A DNA stretch of 64,000 nt from Acanthococcus lagerstroemiae (GCA_031841125.1 CM063108.1:7981683-8045682); one strand, 5' to 3'; positions 23,146-34,860 are shown, counted from the first letter of the stretch. Made by a program: numbers and translations. The notes: generated by a model from the letters alone, not told the origin.

Positions 23146-23529
23146 CAGGGGAACCAATGATTTAAAAATGCATTTAAAGTTCAATTTACTAGAAAATAAT
23201 GATAAAACTATTAGGAATAAAAGGAGATTAATGTTTTTATAAGAAATTTCATGCAGAATTCAATTTTATTATCAGTTTTACCAAATAATGCACCTACAAT
23301 TAAATTAACAGAGAAAGGAAATGCCCTGTTAAAAGTCACTCAAATATCTCACACACCAAGTTACTATTATTTCTACATTTGGGAAACTGAAAATTCTTTT
23401 ACCATTTTCATTTTGGAACCATGCATAAATCGATGGTCCAGGAGCATTTTCCTCCATTATATTGAATTTGAATGGGAGCTGAGAAATTAGGAATGGATTT
23501 GTATCAATAATTCGATCTAATAAACGTTA

Positions 23530-23940
23530 TGGATACGTGAACTTTATTCGAATCATTTTAGTAGAGATTCGTCGGATATGTACTTTTGTCGCTTTGTAAA
23601 TCTCACACTGAAAGCCCCATAATTTTCGGGGGGGGGGGTGACGAAAAAGAGAATAAACAAAAACGCGTTGGAAAAATATGATTATTTTCATCTTTTAACT
23701 GAATTTCGAATTAATTACAATGGCGGATCCGAAAGAAACGGAAGATGACCGTGGAAAAGTTTATTTGGATGCCAGAATCGGTCAGTTCGTGTATTCGAAT
23801 CCACATATCCACTCCATTTATTCGATTCACAGCAAACGTGAATCATTCTCGAATCATACCTATTCGAATCAAAAATAAAATAAAAAAATAGTTATTCGTG
23901 GATTCTGATTCGAATCAAATTTTAGTGGATTTGTTTTCAA
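23530..23940. repeat. cluster of ATTCGAATC-like motifs
   Basis: ATTCGAATC or one-base variants recur at about 23545, 23795, 23819, 23847, 23863 and 23909-23917, several of them palindromic at TTCGAA. They lie in AT-rich sequence with no open frame. Related GAATCC/GAATTC-rich sequence is at 48850-49010. Confidence 0.45.
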
Positions 23941-23987
23941 CCTCGGTTTCTGAAAAAGGATGCTTTGGATGAAAGGAAAACTAAGTA

Positions 23988-24595
23988 CAGTGAAACCCGA
24001 AGGGAAGAGAAAAAATGTTGCAGTTATCGAGTTTTTCAATTTGCGGAGTTTTCAGTTACAAAGGTTATCGTCAGCTAAATTTTCAATTGACGAGTTTTTT
24101 TACCAAAAAATTTTAATTTTAATTTAAAATACAGTAATTGTCTAATTTTCAATTATGTAACGAGTTTTTCTACCGAAACAGCCGGACATATTTCACCAAC
24201 ACCTCACACTGTAAAACTGCATTCATATGTGTACAGTATACTATTGCGTAAGAAGTGAAAATGTCAATCTTGGTAAAGAGGCATGAATTGATAAGATCAA
24301 GCAAGAATGAGTCGTGATGGGCGGGTAGAAAAGACTCACTATTTCACTTACAGAGGTTGATATGGTCACCATTTCACTTATAGAGGTTTACCATGAAAAA
24401 TGCGACTAATTTCAGTAAATTTGTATGTACATATTGCTACTCCGACGAAAAAATCTATTTCACTAATTGAGGGGGCTACTTTCATTTGTCAAGGTAAATT
24501 TATATGTAAAATCATTGAAGGTGAAGGGAAGACAATTTTCCTTCCACTTACCGAGTTTTTCGGTTATCGCGGTTTCATTTATCGAGATTTTACTG
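23988..24595. mobile_element. pogo/Tigger-like non-autonomous element, 608 bp, TA duplication
   Basis: Left end CAGTGAAACCC and right end (reverse complement) CAGTAAAATCTCGATAAATG, bordered by TA at 23986-23987 and 24596-24597. Internal short repeats such as TTATCGAGTTTTTC, TTCACTTACAGAGGTTGA and TTCACTTATAGAGGTTTA echo the TIR on both arms. No transposase remains. Confidence 0.7.
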
Positions 24596-24599
24596 TAAT

Positions 24600-25261
24600 T
24601 ATTAAGGTAAAAAAAACGAGAAAACATTTTTTCTACTCCAGTTTAGTACAGTCAAAATGCAGTCAGCCACAGAAAAATATTTCAAACTAATCAGAAGTTG
24701 AATAAACCCACAAAACGAGAAAAAAACAACGAAAATACGGATTTTCCCAAAAATTTTCGGACATTATTCAGAAATTCGGACATTTTTTGCCTAAGGTTGA
24801 AAAATCCGGAGATTTACTGGAAAATCCGGACAGATGGCTGAACTGATACGAGTGCGTAGATGTGCGGGTGGAAGAGAGTATGTGCGTATTCACAGTAGAC
24901 AGTACACGGGCGCGCGTGCGCGTAGGAACTTCTTTCTATGGCCAATAATTCCTTCAACGTGGGCTGCCATTCCTTCAGCGTGGTCCTAATCATTTTCACC
25001 TCCCTCTATTTCCTCCCCTCTAGGAAGTATGCTGTTGGTTCAACCTCATAAATATGTTCTATTATATGCATATAAATGATTTACGAAAAAAAAAGAATAA
25101 TGTTAAAAAAAAAACATAAATTATCAAGATTTTGGTAGAATGGCCCTTTTGAAGAATTCGCAGTTTCATAGAAAGAAAATTGGATTAGTTCCCCCCTACC
25201 TTTAAAAACGATACATTCGATGCTCGAATTCTTCACTGTGAAGTACCATGATTTCTACATA
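24600..25261. other. unassigned AT-rich DNA
   Basis: No gene. About 24740-24835 repeats AAATTCGGACATT and AAATCCGGA motifs several times, as hAT MITE interiors often do, but I found no paired termini. Confidence 0.35.
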
Positions 25262-25512
25262 TGGACGCTGTTAAGCGTAAGGGAACCAACCAGCAAAATC
25301 TGTTTTTTGAGAACACGTGATTCGAAGTTCAAGAGGCATGTAGAAACTATATGACATAGCGTTTACTGATAAGTTTTCTACAACATGAGTACACAGTTTT
25401 GAATCGGGAGCCCACATTCGAAAAATTATACTTTTTACGCTCTTTCCAACGATACTAATAACCCATTTTGTGTAAAAATGTTGGTTGGTTCCCTTACGCT
25501 CAACAGCGTCCG
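25262..25512. mobile_element. MITE, 251 bp, TA-flanked
   Basis: Inverted ends GGACGCTGTTAAGCGTAAGG on the left and GGACGCTGTTGAGCGTAAGG read from the right, then GAACCAACCA on both sides. TA lies at 25260-25261 and 25513-25514. The arms differ at one base in about 29, suggesting a fairly recent element. No coding capacity. Confidence 0.8.
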
Positions 25513-25514
25513 TA

Positions 25515-26455
25515 TATAAGAAACCTCTTCGGGAGTAAAAACTATCGTTCCGGAATTTCTTTTTACTCATAGGAACATAGGACCTCGGGGGGGGGGGATT
25601 TTCTGTGCTTCCTCTGATGTTGTGAGGGGCCTAAGGCTGCAAAGAGGATCGCGGTAAGTACGCCCACTCAATAAGCAGCCTCTACATGTAAGACGGATAC
25701 GAGTAGGTATTATACAAATTGCGTGCGAAGTGCGTACGCCTGATACGCGAGCAATTTGTGGACTTCGGTCTCAACGGCGGTTTATCGAGCGTAATAAAAA
25801 TATACGCGTGGGAAGGTATTGTTGCCTGTTGGACGGAATTACCTGTTGTCGCCGTTGCGGCCGCAGCCGCCGCCGTCGGATTACATTCGATAACGGTACA
25901 CGGTATTGGAAATCTAGGCGATACATTTAAGAATCGACTAAAGGTGTTTTGAATTTGTTGTAGGCATTTTAATCTGCCAGTTCTTGGGCATTCGCCGGTA
26001 GAAGCACTCGAGTTCGTTCTTGTGGCGAAATCGGATTTGGAAAGAATGCGCCGCGCCGTTCCTTTTAGCGCTCATTTCGTCTCTAATCAAACTACACCAG
26101 TAATCACGATTCCAAATACAAGTTGATGGGTTTTAAAATGCAAGATTTTATTCACTGCCGAAGTGTAGTTTTTGTATTCAGTACGTAGAAACGGCCTATT
26201 AGCTTAATTCGAGCCACGATACAGGAAAAAGCTGTGTTTAACGCTCGCTGAAGCTTATAGATTTCTGTTGGAAAAGGTGGAGTGCATCAGATAAAGACTG
26301 CAGATACGTTAATGTAGGTACAAATAGTCTTTTATGCAACGGTTACAAGCGATATTGAAATAAAGTGACAGAATATCCTAAATGACATCTGATTCTTTGT
26401 TATTTTTGGCTTTCCCCACCACTTGCTAATAAGCACGTGTAAGTGATGAGTAGTT
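25515..26455. other. unassigned DNA with a CG-rich patch
   Basis: 25700-26100 is richer in CG and contains a GCCGCAGCCGCCGCCGTCGG run. Two overlapping short open frames there (alanine run in one, arginine run in the other) read the same triplets in different frames, so I do not call either. Confidence 0.35.
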
Positions 26456-26460
26456 GTTCT

Positions 26461-26700
26461 GTGGCTGAGCGATATATTATGCCTGCCTCGCATCGTTATA
26501 GCGTGAGTTCGGATTCACTGCGCGGGAAAGCCAGTGCACTGGTCTCATCTTTCCTCGCAAACATCCTAGCGGACAGAGCGACCGAATGACAAATTAAGGT
26601 GGATAGTGCGCTCTTCAATTCACACTAATTCTCAGAAACAAGGCAGTACTCGCAGAACACGTTACTACTCGTATTATAGTCCACATAAGTTAGCCCAAAT
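26461..26700 (+). mobile_element. tRNA-derived SINE-like element
   Basis: A pol III box A (TGGCTGAGCGA, 26462-26472) is followed 33 bases later by a box B (AGTTCGGATTC, 26506-26516) in correct order and spacing. The sequence between does not fold as a tRNA, and an unrelated body (GCGGGAAAGCCAGTGCACTG, then GCGACCGAATGACAAATTAA) follows. This pattern fits a tRNA-derived SINE. The 3' end is not defined. Confidence 0.6.
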
Positions 26701-27239
26701 AAGAGTACAAAAAGGGAAAAAATCATAGAAAGCTGAAACTTGGTACGTTGGTCTAATTGAGTGTCCTGAACAACATATTAAAAGTCCCAATGAATCTGGT
26801 GCCGACATCGTCCCCTAGGGGGCAAAAATTGAGGCGTAAAACAGTTTTTTGCTTACATATCACACTAAAATTTGAGTTTAGAAAAAAAATCTTCTGACAA
26901 ATGTGATAGAGAATAAAAAATACACAAAAAATGTTCTTACACATTTTCCCGTAGAGTGCGTATTCGTTGAATAAATGAATATCAAACGTTGAGAAGTTTC
27001 CTCCACGTGTACATTTAATGCAACTTATTGTAATCAATGCAATATAGACTCGCGCACTCGTGAATACGTTAATTTCTATTTACTTTGTCAAACAATTTAC
27101 ATGTTTGAGTGAGATCTTAAGTGACTTGATGATTTGAGACTCATATGCCAGAGGTCGAAGCTTGAGGCCCCACAGCTAAACTGTGGATTCAATATTTCCA
27201 AACGGTATCATTGGTAAAAAAAATTTGTTGCTGCATAAA

Positions 27240-27822
27240 GAATGGGTAACAGACCGTGGCATTTTGAGTGCGTGCAGCATGTGCTTGAATTTCTCCATAC
27301 AGCTGGACATTTACCGTCCGCTAAGACTGCTTACCTTTATCTACAAGATGCCTATCATCTATGAGACAAAATTAGTGATTTTGAGTACCTACACTGAATT
27401 TTCGAAATATTTCCCCCTAAGAAGAAGTCAGAATTACTTTTTCGGTATTTGGAGTGATATAACCATCGAACAGACCTTGATGAGACTCATGAAAAGCAGA
27501 GGAGGATTGACACGTGATCGTCGTATGCAGCCAAGTGTGATTCAAAAATGGATTTTGAGTATGCCCGTTGTTGTGGCCATTTGCGAAGAAGTTGAGGAGT
27601 ACACAGGGTACAAGAAACATTCAAACACAAACATGTCGACCTACGTCCTTCTCGAATTTTGCGTGATACTTCAGATATTGGAAAATGAACACAGTGGCTT
27701 TTGACACATAACCCATTCCCAGAGTCGCCGAAAATAGCATCCCTATCCACAGGTGTTATAGTGGATGCTTCAATCAATTGCCACGAAAGTGCATTGGTGG
27801 GAAACCTTGGCGTCCAGTCGAT
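27240..27822 (+). pseudogene. broken member of a dispersed animal protein family of unknown function
   Basis: Stretches in three frames, in order: VLEFLHTAGHLPSAKTAYLY with LQDAY (27279-27355), FFGIWSDITIEQTLMRLMKS with RGGLTRDR (27440-27520), IQKWILSMPVV, then KHKHVDLRPSRILRDTSD (27623-27680), and NPFPESPKIASLSTGV with DASINCHESALVG (27710-27800). From memory this matches a multicopy family seen as uncharacterised proteins in many invertebrates, with the hallmarks HAAGH, YLQ, STD-x-x-IEQ-x-LMRS-x-K and GGLTRGRG. It may be part of a selfish element. At least three frame changes and several stops make this copy dead. It abuts the I-clade LINE at about 27812. The function is unknown; I infer none. 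Confidence 0.6.
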
Positions 27823-28676
27823 ATCATAAAAAAATTACGAAACACCGGCATGAAAGAAAGTATAACGCAGTTCATAAACAACTTCTTAAACGATAGAAAA
27901 ATCCAAACCAGAATAGGAAATAAACTCCTTCTCACAAGAACACGAACTGAAGAACGGGACGCCCCAAGGAAGTGCCATCAGTGTTCACTGCTTTCTGATC
28001 CTCATCAACGATATAATCCAGTGCACACCTCAGCCAATAACATGCCGACTGTTCGCCGACGACCTTAACATAGCCATCCGCTCGTCAGAACCTGCAATGG
28101 CTCAAAACATCCTCCAAATATGCTTGGACAACCTGAACTACTGGAGCTAAAACAACGGCCTGAAATTCTCATCCGCAAAAACAACCTACATGATTTTCTC
28201 CCGTAAACACAAAACAGCTCCCATCCAAATCTCGCTCAATAACACCCCTCTCAAACATACCAATACTTACAAATTCCTAGGACTAACATTTGACTCCAAA
28301 CTAAACTGGCTACCACACATAAAAAACCTAAACATAACTGCATAAAGACACTCAATCTACTCAAAATGATCAAAAACAACAACTTCGGACCTGACACAAT
28401 CACACTACTCCAACTATACCAAATACTCATCCGCTCTAAACTCGACTACGGAGCCATCATATACTACAGAACAGCACCAAAAGCAAATGCTCAACTACTG
28501 CAAACAGTACAAACCATAGGACTACGCACTGCCATCGGAGCGTTCGTTAACTACCCCTACAGTAGGCCTGCAAAGTCTAAGCAGTGAACCACCAATTGAA
28601 ACCAGAACTGAAATACTAACCAACAATTACTGCTCTAAGATAATCGCAAACAGAGAACATCCGTCACAAAACTTAC

Positions 28677-28897
28677 TGTTGTATATCGATCGTGTTTCAC
28701 AGATCGCCTTATCTTTCTCCAACGTATCGCCCTAACTCGTCACGCGCCACCACTAAGCTCTTATCGCAGACTCGGTACATTCTTCCCTCCGTATAATTAC
28801 GAGTATGTAAAGTAAAAACCTGATTGTATAATCAGTCGTAATACACACGTTTAAAGAGCTGTGTCTTTTCATTTTCGCCTCCTATAAGTGCGCCACA
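28677..28897 (+). mobile_element. solo LTR, 221 bp, 5-bp TSD
   Basis: Begins TGTTGTATATCGATCG and ends AGTGCGCCACA, with CTTAC on each side (28672-28676 and 28898-28902). TG..CA ends plus a 5-bp duplication fit BEL/Pao or Copia LTRs; I favour BEL/Pao weakly. It splits the I-clade LINE after its HPSQNLL segment. Confidence 0.7.
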
Positions 28898-29358
28898 CTT
28901 ACTTACTGATTAAACAACTTACCTCACAAGTACGCAACCAAAACAACGACGTACTTGAAACTGATACCAACCTACAATTTGTAGCAACAATTACAACGCA
29001 AAACCAAAAAACCCGCACTCAACAAATAAATAACAAGTACATATATAAAACAATGGAATCACGAATGGACCGTACAACAGAACAACAAATTGCGCAAAAT
29101 CAAAAACCACGTATACTCCTGGAAAACAATACAACAAAATGGAAAACAATACAACAAAATCAACGCAAACTAGAAACTACTATTAACCAATTGCGACTAG
29201 GACAGACAACCTTGACCCACTCACACCTCCTGAAAAAAGAACCACCACCGAAATGTTTGACTTGCAACGAATAACTAACAGTAAGACATATACTACTTGA
29301 CTGCAGAAAATACACAAAAATACGAACGAACTTACAACTACCAAACAACCTCCAAATG

Positions 29359-29937
29359 CAGGGATGAGAAGTTTAAGTCGATAACCGCTTAAGCCGAAGC
29401 TTAAGCTCATTATTGAACTGCTTTTAAGCGAATGAAAAAGTCAGCCATTCGCTGTTCATTAAGCGCAAAGCCAGCCAAAAAGGATACGCTGAGCAGCTTA
29501 ATTAAGACATTCACATTTTCTATCAAAAAGCCGAAAAAAATCACAACACTTAATTTTTTAAGTTGAAAAATCATGTCAGCGGCCGCGGGTTCTGAGTTCC
29601 GGCTTCTGGGTTGTTCTTTGTGTTCGCCTGTTTCCTTGGTGCTTCCTGCTTCAGTGCTTCAGTGTCGACTTCGCTTCACGTTTCACGTCTGACTGATATT
29701 GACGTTGACCAGTAAGTACTAAGTACTACATACGAAGTTCGGTAAACCGTTATAATTTTTGAACTCTATGGTCGATTTCATGCGGAATTGAGTATAATGT
29801 TGAAAAAAAAGCCGATAGCGAAGCGCTGAAAAGCTAATGATAAGGGCAAAAAGCTGAAGCTAAGCGAATGAGATTTTTGGAAAAACTTTTAAGTTTAAGC
29901 GAAAGTTTAAGTTTACAGTTTAAGCTTCTCATCCCAG
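29359..29937. mobile_element. hAT-type MITE, 579 bp, exact 8-bp TSD, empty site present in window
   Basis: Ends are CAGGGATGAGAAGTTTAAG and, from the right, CTGGGATGAGAAGCTTAAAC. TCCAAATG flanks both sides (29351-29358 and 29938-29945). The I-clade fragment at 48126-48546 carries the same host sequence uninterrupted (ATCATTTGGAG at about 48296, minus-strand equivalent), so the duplication is confirmed by an empty site. The interior is rich in AGCTTAA/TTAAGC subterminal motifs and has no transposase. Confidence 0.9.
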
Positions 29938-30134
29938 TCCAAATGATACTAACTGACAATCAGACTGCCCTTAACCTCGTCCACAAATTCATAACCCAAA
30001 CCGGAGTCAACTTCAGCGTATCTTCGTAACCAGCATATGTTATACCTATTTACTACACATAAATTTAAGATTATAATCCTTCTAGGATATTAAAAATCTT
30101 TAATAATAAAGAATTGTTGGTATTAATTTATTGT

Positions 30135-33100
30135 TATTCAAAATACTACACGTCCCTCCGTGTTGGAGACATAGTCCTGCCATTTGATGGATAGGATCTG
30201 TCTTACTGTCGCCACACGGAGTTCTCTGTTCAAGAATACCTTCTTGTTTAGTTTGAAGATCGCTGCTGCGGCATTCCGAATTCGTTGGTTGGTTTCGGCG
30301 TCGAGGTCACCAGAGCTACTTACGATGCTTCCAAGGTAATTGAACTAATCCGCTTTTTCAATTGGGTCTCCAGCAATACTGATAATTGGGTTTGTTAGGT
30401 GCGCTGGGGCATCGTATTCCATTATGAGCAGTTTGGTTTTAGCTGTGTTGATGTCCATGCCCAGCAGCAGTTCGTAGGCTTCAGTAAAGGCTTCTATCAT
30501 CTGTTGCATTTCTTCAGCAGTGTGGCTAAGGACGACCAAGTCATCCGCATATTGTGTAGTTCTGTTATTTGGCGGGTGTGCGTCTTTGTTTTACTCCTCA
30601 GTCTGAGTAGGTTGTGGTGGCCCCCATCGATACGGTATCGAATGCCTACTCCTCTTTGCCGTAGCCTGCGGTCAAGGATCGCCAGGAACGCGGTCAGGTA
30701 GACATTAAATAGAAGGGGAGCCAAGACACATCCCTGTCGGACTCCATTTGAGATTTTAAAGTCCTCAGCGTATCTTGTACCAACTATGACTCGGGCTTCA
30801 CTCTCAATGTGGATTGTGAAAGTTAATGATGATTTTGATTAGTTTTTTTGGACAGCCTAATTTGCCCAGGACTCTCCAGAGTGCGTTCTTGCTGACCATG
30901 TCGAAGGCCTTCCGGAGGTTAATGAACACCGCATGCAGCGATGAGTGTTGTTCCTTCGCCTTTTCTTGTATCTGGCGCAATGTGAAAATCATGTTTACCG
31001 TACCCCTGCCGGATCTAGAGCCCGCTTGGGACTCCGGGATAATTGGTTCAAGCGCCGGTTGTAGCCGGTCCACTATAATGCGCGCCAGGATTTTTCCCGC
31101 CACGCTAAGTAGGGAGATCCCTCTGTAGTTAGAGCAGTCTGATGGGTCTCCTTTCCGCTTATATATATTTACTATGATGGCACCCTTGAAGTCAGTAGGC
31201 ACCTCCTCTTGTTTCCAGATTTCTTGGAAAAGGTGTAGTAGTGCCTTTGCGAGATGGCTACCTCCGTGTTTGTATATCTCTGCTGGGAGGTTGTCTTCAC
31301 CGGGAGCTTTACGGTTTTTCAGTTTCTTAGCTGCTACTTCGCTGGAGTTTGGTGGTCTGGTAAGATCCTACCTGATTGGGTATTATGAGAGTAGTTCAGT
31401 TGGTTTCGTCGGCTATACTCGGTGATATGTTCAACAGGCTGTGGTAGTATTCTCTCCATCGATTTGAGATTTCATCCTCATGCTAGAGCAAGGTTCCATT
31501 AGCGTCTCTGACCGGCCGGGTCGTGTTATGCATTAGGCCGTAGGCTGCTTTGATTGCTTTGTAAAGTGCCGAGGTGTCGTTTCGGTCGGCAAGCTCTTGA
31601 ATTTCCACGGATTTTTACATATACCAGTCATTCTTCGCTTTTCTCGCGTTTTTGAGGGCCCGTTTGGCTGCTTTGAGTTCGGCGGCTAGCACGTTGTTTG
31701 TTGGCTGACCTAGTAAGCGAGTGTGTGCGGCGGCCTTGGCATTTAATGCCGTTTCGAGCATTTCTGAGCTCTCATCGAACCAATCAGGGTTTTTCTTTTT
31801 TGGGGGCTGGGCCGAGTGTGGATTCTGCAGCTGCTAGCACTTGGTCTCTATAGTGCTGTGCCATTTCTCCTCCACAGTGTTTCCTCTTGATAAGTCGCAC
31901 TTAGCGATTGCTTGCTTTAGCTCTAGTATCTTTACCTCCACTTTGAGAGCTCGTACGTTGAGTGTTCTTTTGGCTTCTTTCTTTGGTGGTCTTACGGATC
32001 GCGTGGGTTGACAATATATCTTGGAGACCAGTAGGCGATGGTCTGTGTCAGCCTCTGCACCTCTGTACACACGGGTTAGGCCAGTGTGGGTCACGTCTCT
32101 TTTCTTGACGAGTATGTGGTCCAGGGCGTGCCAGTGGTATCCGCAATGATCAGGTCGTGTGCGGCACAGAAGGTCAGAAGCCGCTTTCCGTTGTCATTCA
32201 TGTTCCCAGTTCCATATTTACCAATAATTCCGCTCCAGGCAGTGTGGTCTCTTCCCACTGTAGCGTTGAAGTCGCCCAGTACAGCAAGGTTTTCACGTTC
32301 TGGGATGTCTTTTAGAGCCTTATCGAGCTCATTATAGAATATCTCTTTTGCTATGTCTTTAGCTGGCAAGGTAGGAGCATAGACGCTGATGAGATTGATT
32401 GGTCTTCCGCAGTAACCCATCTACAGTTGTGCAATCCGTTCGTTGATCCCAATGACTGCGAGGTTGCAGTTCTGGTTTACGGAGTTCCTTACAGCAAAGC
32501 CTACTCCGTATTGTCTAGGGCGTCCGGGTTCACAACCTCTCCAGTAGAAGGTATAATTTATTTTCTTTTCGAGAGCCCTCGCCGGATATTCGTGTTTCAC
32601 TTAATGCTACTATGTCGATGTTGTACTTCTGCAGTTCCCTGTCAATGATAGCTGTCCTCCTCTCCGGTTCGTCAGCCTTGCAATCTAGTAGTGTTCTAAC
32701 ATTCCATGTGGCTAATTTCAGTTGCACTCTCTTCCTTTTGTTGTCCTGAGGTCTTAGCGTGGTGCCCCGCCCCGGAGATCCGATTGGGGTATTTTACCTC
32801 CGGAAGTTGATTTTGCGTACGTCAAGTCTGTGTTAATTGGTGTAATTGGGTGATGGTGACGATTGGTGGTTGGTGATAGTGATGTGACTGCACGTGGGTA
32901 ATACGAAGGGGTTTGTGCACTTTCCCCGTTCGCTGCTACGAGTCTAGAGAACTTGGCTGATGGCACAGATAGCTGCGACGACCAGGGTCCTTAGATACCC
33001 TTCTGTAGCATATAGGCAGTAGCTCCACTAACTCGAGCATGAGACGCCGCCACTCAGACTGCCTGAGTCACTGTGCCGCCGTCCCTAGGATAGGTAACCT

Positions 33101-33480
33101 GTCCCTATTCGGTTTAGTCAGGCCTCTTCGCTAATTGGATTAGGTACTTGCCCCAGCTAAACCCTCCTTTCACTCTTCTGTCAGTCGACCTAATTTCCCG
33201 CTTGGATTGGTTACCACAACCTTCCATTAGGTTGCTCGGCTTAACAGGGGCACCACGTGAAAGCAACGGCGGGGTAGAAGTGGAGTGATGCTGGCTAGCC
33301 CGCAGAACTGGTCAGCGATGATTCAATTCGCCAGCACAGTGATGCGAGCCAAGGAAAATGCCGAGCGCGTGAGACAGCGGACAGCATTCACGCAGCTCAC
33401 GCAATCCACGCGGCAGGTCTTGAGCGACGAGGACTCCCCATAAGTAGGGAAGGCTCCCCCACCGGGCGGTCGGCTCTGCG
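30135..33480 (-). pseudogene. endonuclease/RT LINE with GC-rich 5' leader, 3'-truncated
   Basis: Reading right to left: a GC-rich leader (about 33480-32970), then the endonuclease start LATWNVRTLLD (about 32715), IDIVALSETR, LISVYAP (32395), LGDFNATVGRD (about 32275-32245) and DHRLLVSKI (about 32030), all endonuclease/exonuclease/phosphatase-fold motifs. RT follows: CSNYRGISLLS, a motif A reading FINLRKAFD in which the first catalytic Asp is Asn (about 30920), RQRGVGIRYRIDGG (30640), QYADDLVVLS (about 30545), MDINTAKTKLL and FNYLGSIVSSSGD (to about 30300). The copy stops near 30140, beside the tail of the I-clade LINE. Several frame changes and stops make it inactive. This type is common in arthropods and often annotated as craniofacial development protein 2-like; exact clade unknown. 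Confidence 0.8.
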
Positions 33481-34734
33481 GCCGAAGCCCGTCTTAGCTA
33501 TTATTCGAATTCGAAAGTTATTTTCAATCCACTGAAGGAGTTCGATATTCAGTATTTGCGGTTCCGTTAGTTTGCCGATTGCGTCTCCAAGTTTACGGAC
33601 TGCGAGCATTTTCCAATTTATTGGAGGAGGGAGCGCCTCTATTGGCTGCAGACCTGAGAACACCGAAAAGCAACCGCGTGTAGCCGACTTCGACAGCCGA
33701 TGCTCAAGTTCAATCTTCATCATTTCCAAGCTCAAACTAATCGCTATAATATCGCCGAGGTCGTAAAATGCTAATTCCTGTGCAGAGGAGACCGAAACGA
33801 CGACAGGGAGCACTAAACGTGCGAAGTCGTGCGATAACGCGGCCGAACCTGCAGAACGACGGGCGATAAAAATTATAACACAGAGCTCTTAAATTATCCA
33901 AATCATGCAGACACTACTCGTCCATCAGGTTCAAGGTAACACTCAGCCAGCGAGGAATGCAGGAGAAGAAAAGAAAAAGTAATATTATGTAAATCCGGCC
34001 TCAATCATTGTATAAATATCTAGGTAATAAAATTTATACGAAACGAACTAGATTTTACGTAGATACCAGTGCCAGAGATGTAATATAGTTACTCGAATCG
34101 TTTGATTGACATGTGTCACAGCAGTGCTTGAGAACTGTTCGTTCTCGAAGTCAATGCCGAGAGACAGCGAGAATGTGAAAGACTCAAGGGGGGGGGGGGG
34201 CGGAAGAAGAAGACAAAAGTCATGTACACACACGGAGGCACGAAGCATACCGTTAAACATGCTCCAAAACATGCTTCAGTATTTCTCGGGGAGTTCATTT
34301 CCATTAAAAGTTTATCGTGGCCGGAATGATATATTTAATTACTTCCTTTATCTGCTGCGTTTTCTTTCTCTTTCCTTTTTTCGCTTCATCTTTTTATATA
34401 ATACGTACGATATACTCGAAATTACGTGTTCTTGTAACGCGTTTATTCGCACCGAATCGTTCGATCGTTCGCAACGATCGTTATGACTTATGAGCCTGCG
34501 TCACTTAAAAGCAACTCTGACTATATGACCTTTTTTTTTTTTTTCGTGAATTACGCGCCAGTCAGTCGATACATAATATGCATAACGGCCAGTGGCTTAA
34601 TTGCGACTGGTTTACAGACTGGCTGAAATAGAGGTCGTAAGGGGAATGCACCTCGACGCTGCCAACCCTGTACCCAATATTTAGTAAGAGCTCGAGGAAC
34701 ATGTATTTCCGGCGTATGAGGAGTGAGACGCACT
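33480..34734. other. unassigned DNA next to the LINE leader
   Basis: A minus-strand open frame (33397-33813, 138 residues) begins with a hydrophobic stretch but overlaps the LINE leader at its 3' end and shows no known motif; I leave it uncalled. A G-run of about 13 bases is at 34189-34201. Confidence 0.35.
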
Positions 34735-34860
34735 CAGGGACGTACCGTAACAACATTTTTCGGGAGAAGGGAGAGAAATGCAAAAACTGACCTAGTTTAA
34801 ATTGCAAATTTTCTCACGGGAAATCCTATGTTAACCTTGACCTTCGCAGTGAGATTCATC
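34735..34860 (+). repeat. repeat D-like fragment with a hAT-like left end
   Basis: Starts CAGGGACGTACCGTA, identical to the left end at 18642, and soon contains AAATCCTATGTTAACCTTGA, the repeat D signature. It suggests that repeat D is bounded by hAT-like termini, but I did not find a matching right end or octamer duplication. Confidence 0.45.

Larger units (their letters stand above)
27812..30125 (+). pseudogene. I-clade LINE, RT to 3' end, cut by a solo LTR and a hAT element
   Basis: The copy starts in the RT (VDIIKKLRNTG), continues through FLNDRKIQTRIGN, a frameshift near 27950, GTPQGSAIS, the catalytic FADDLNIAI (about 28057-28083), FKFLGLTFDSKLNW-type thumb sequence (28260-28310) and SKLDYGAI, then an RNase H-like or linker region and the C-terminal CLTCNE and LTVRHILLDC motifs (29258-29310). 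Stops lie near 28149, 28343 and 29272. The 3' UTR ends in a TTTAATAATAAAG tail near 30113. Two insertions, 28677-28897 and 29359-29937, leave exact duplications. Codon use is A/C-rich. Two 3' fragments of the same family (48126-48546 and 54893-55092, minus) are almost identical in the UTR, so the family was active recently. Confidence 0.8.

Noticed and set aside
25719..25952. Small protein with an alanine run (or an arginine run in the next frame)
   Set aside because: Both come from one GCC/CCG-rich stretch read in different frames; neither has other support.
33397..33813. 138-residue minus-strand open frame
   Set aside because: Its 3' part lies in the LINE leader; hydrophobic start but no motif. 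Could be real but I cannot support it.
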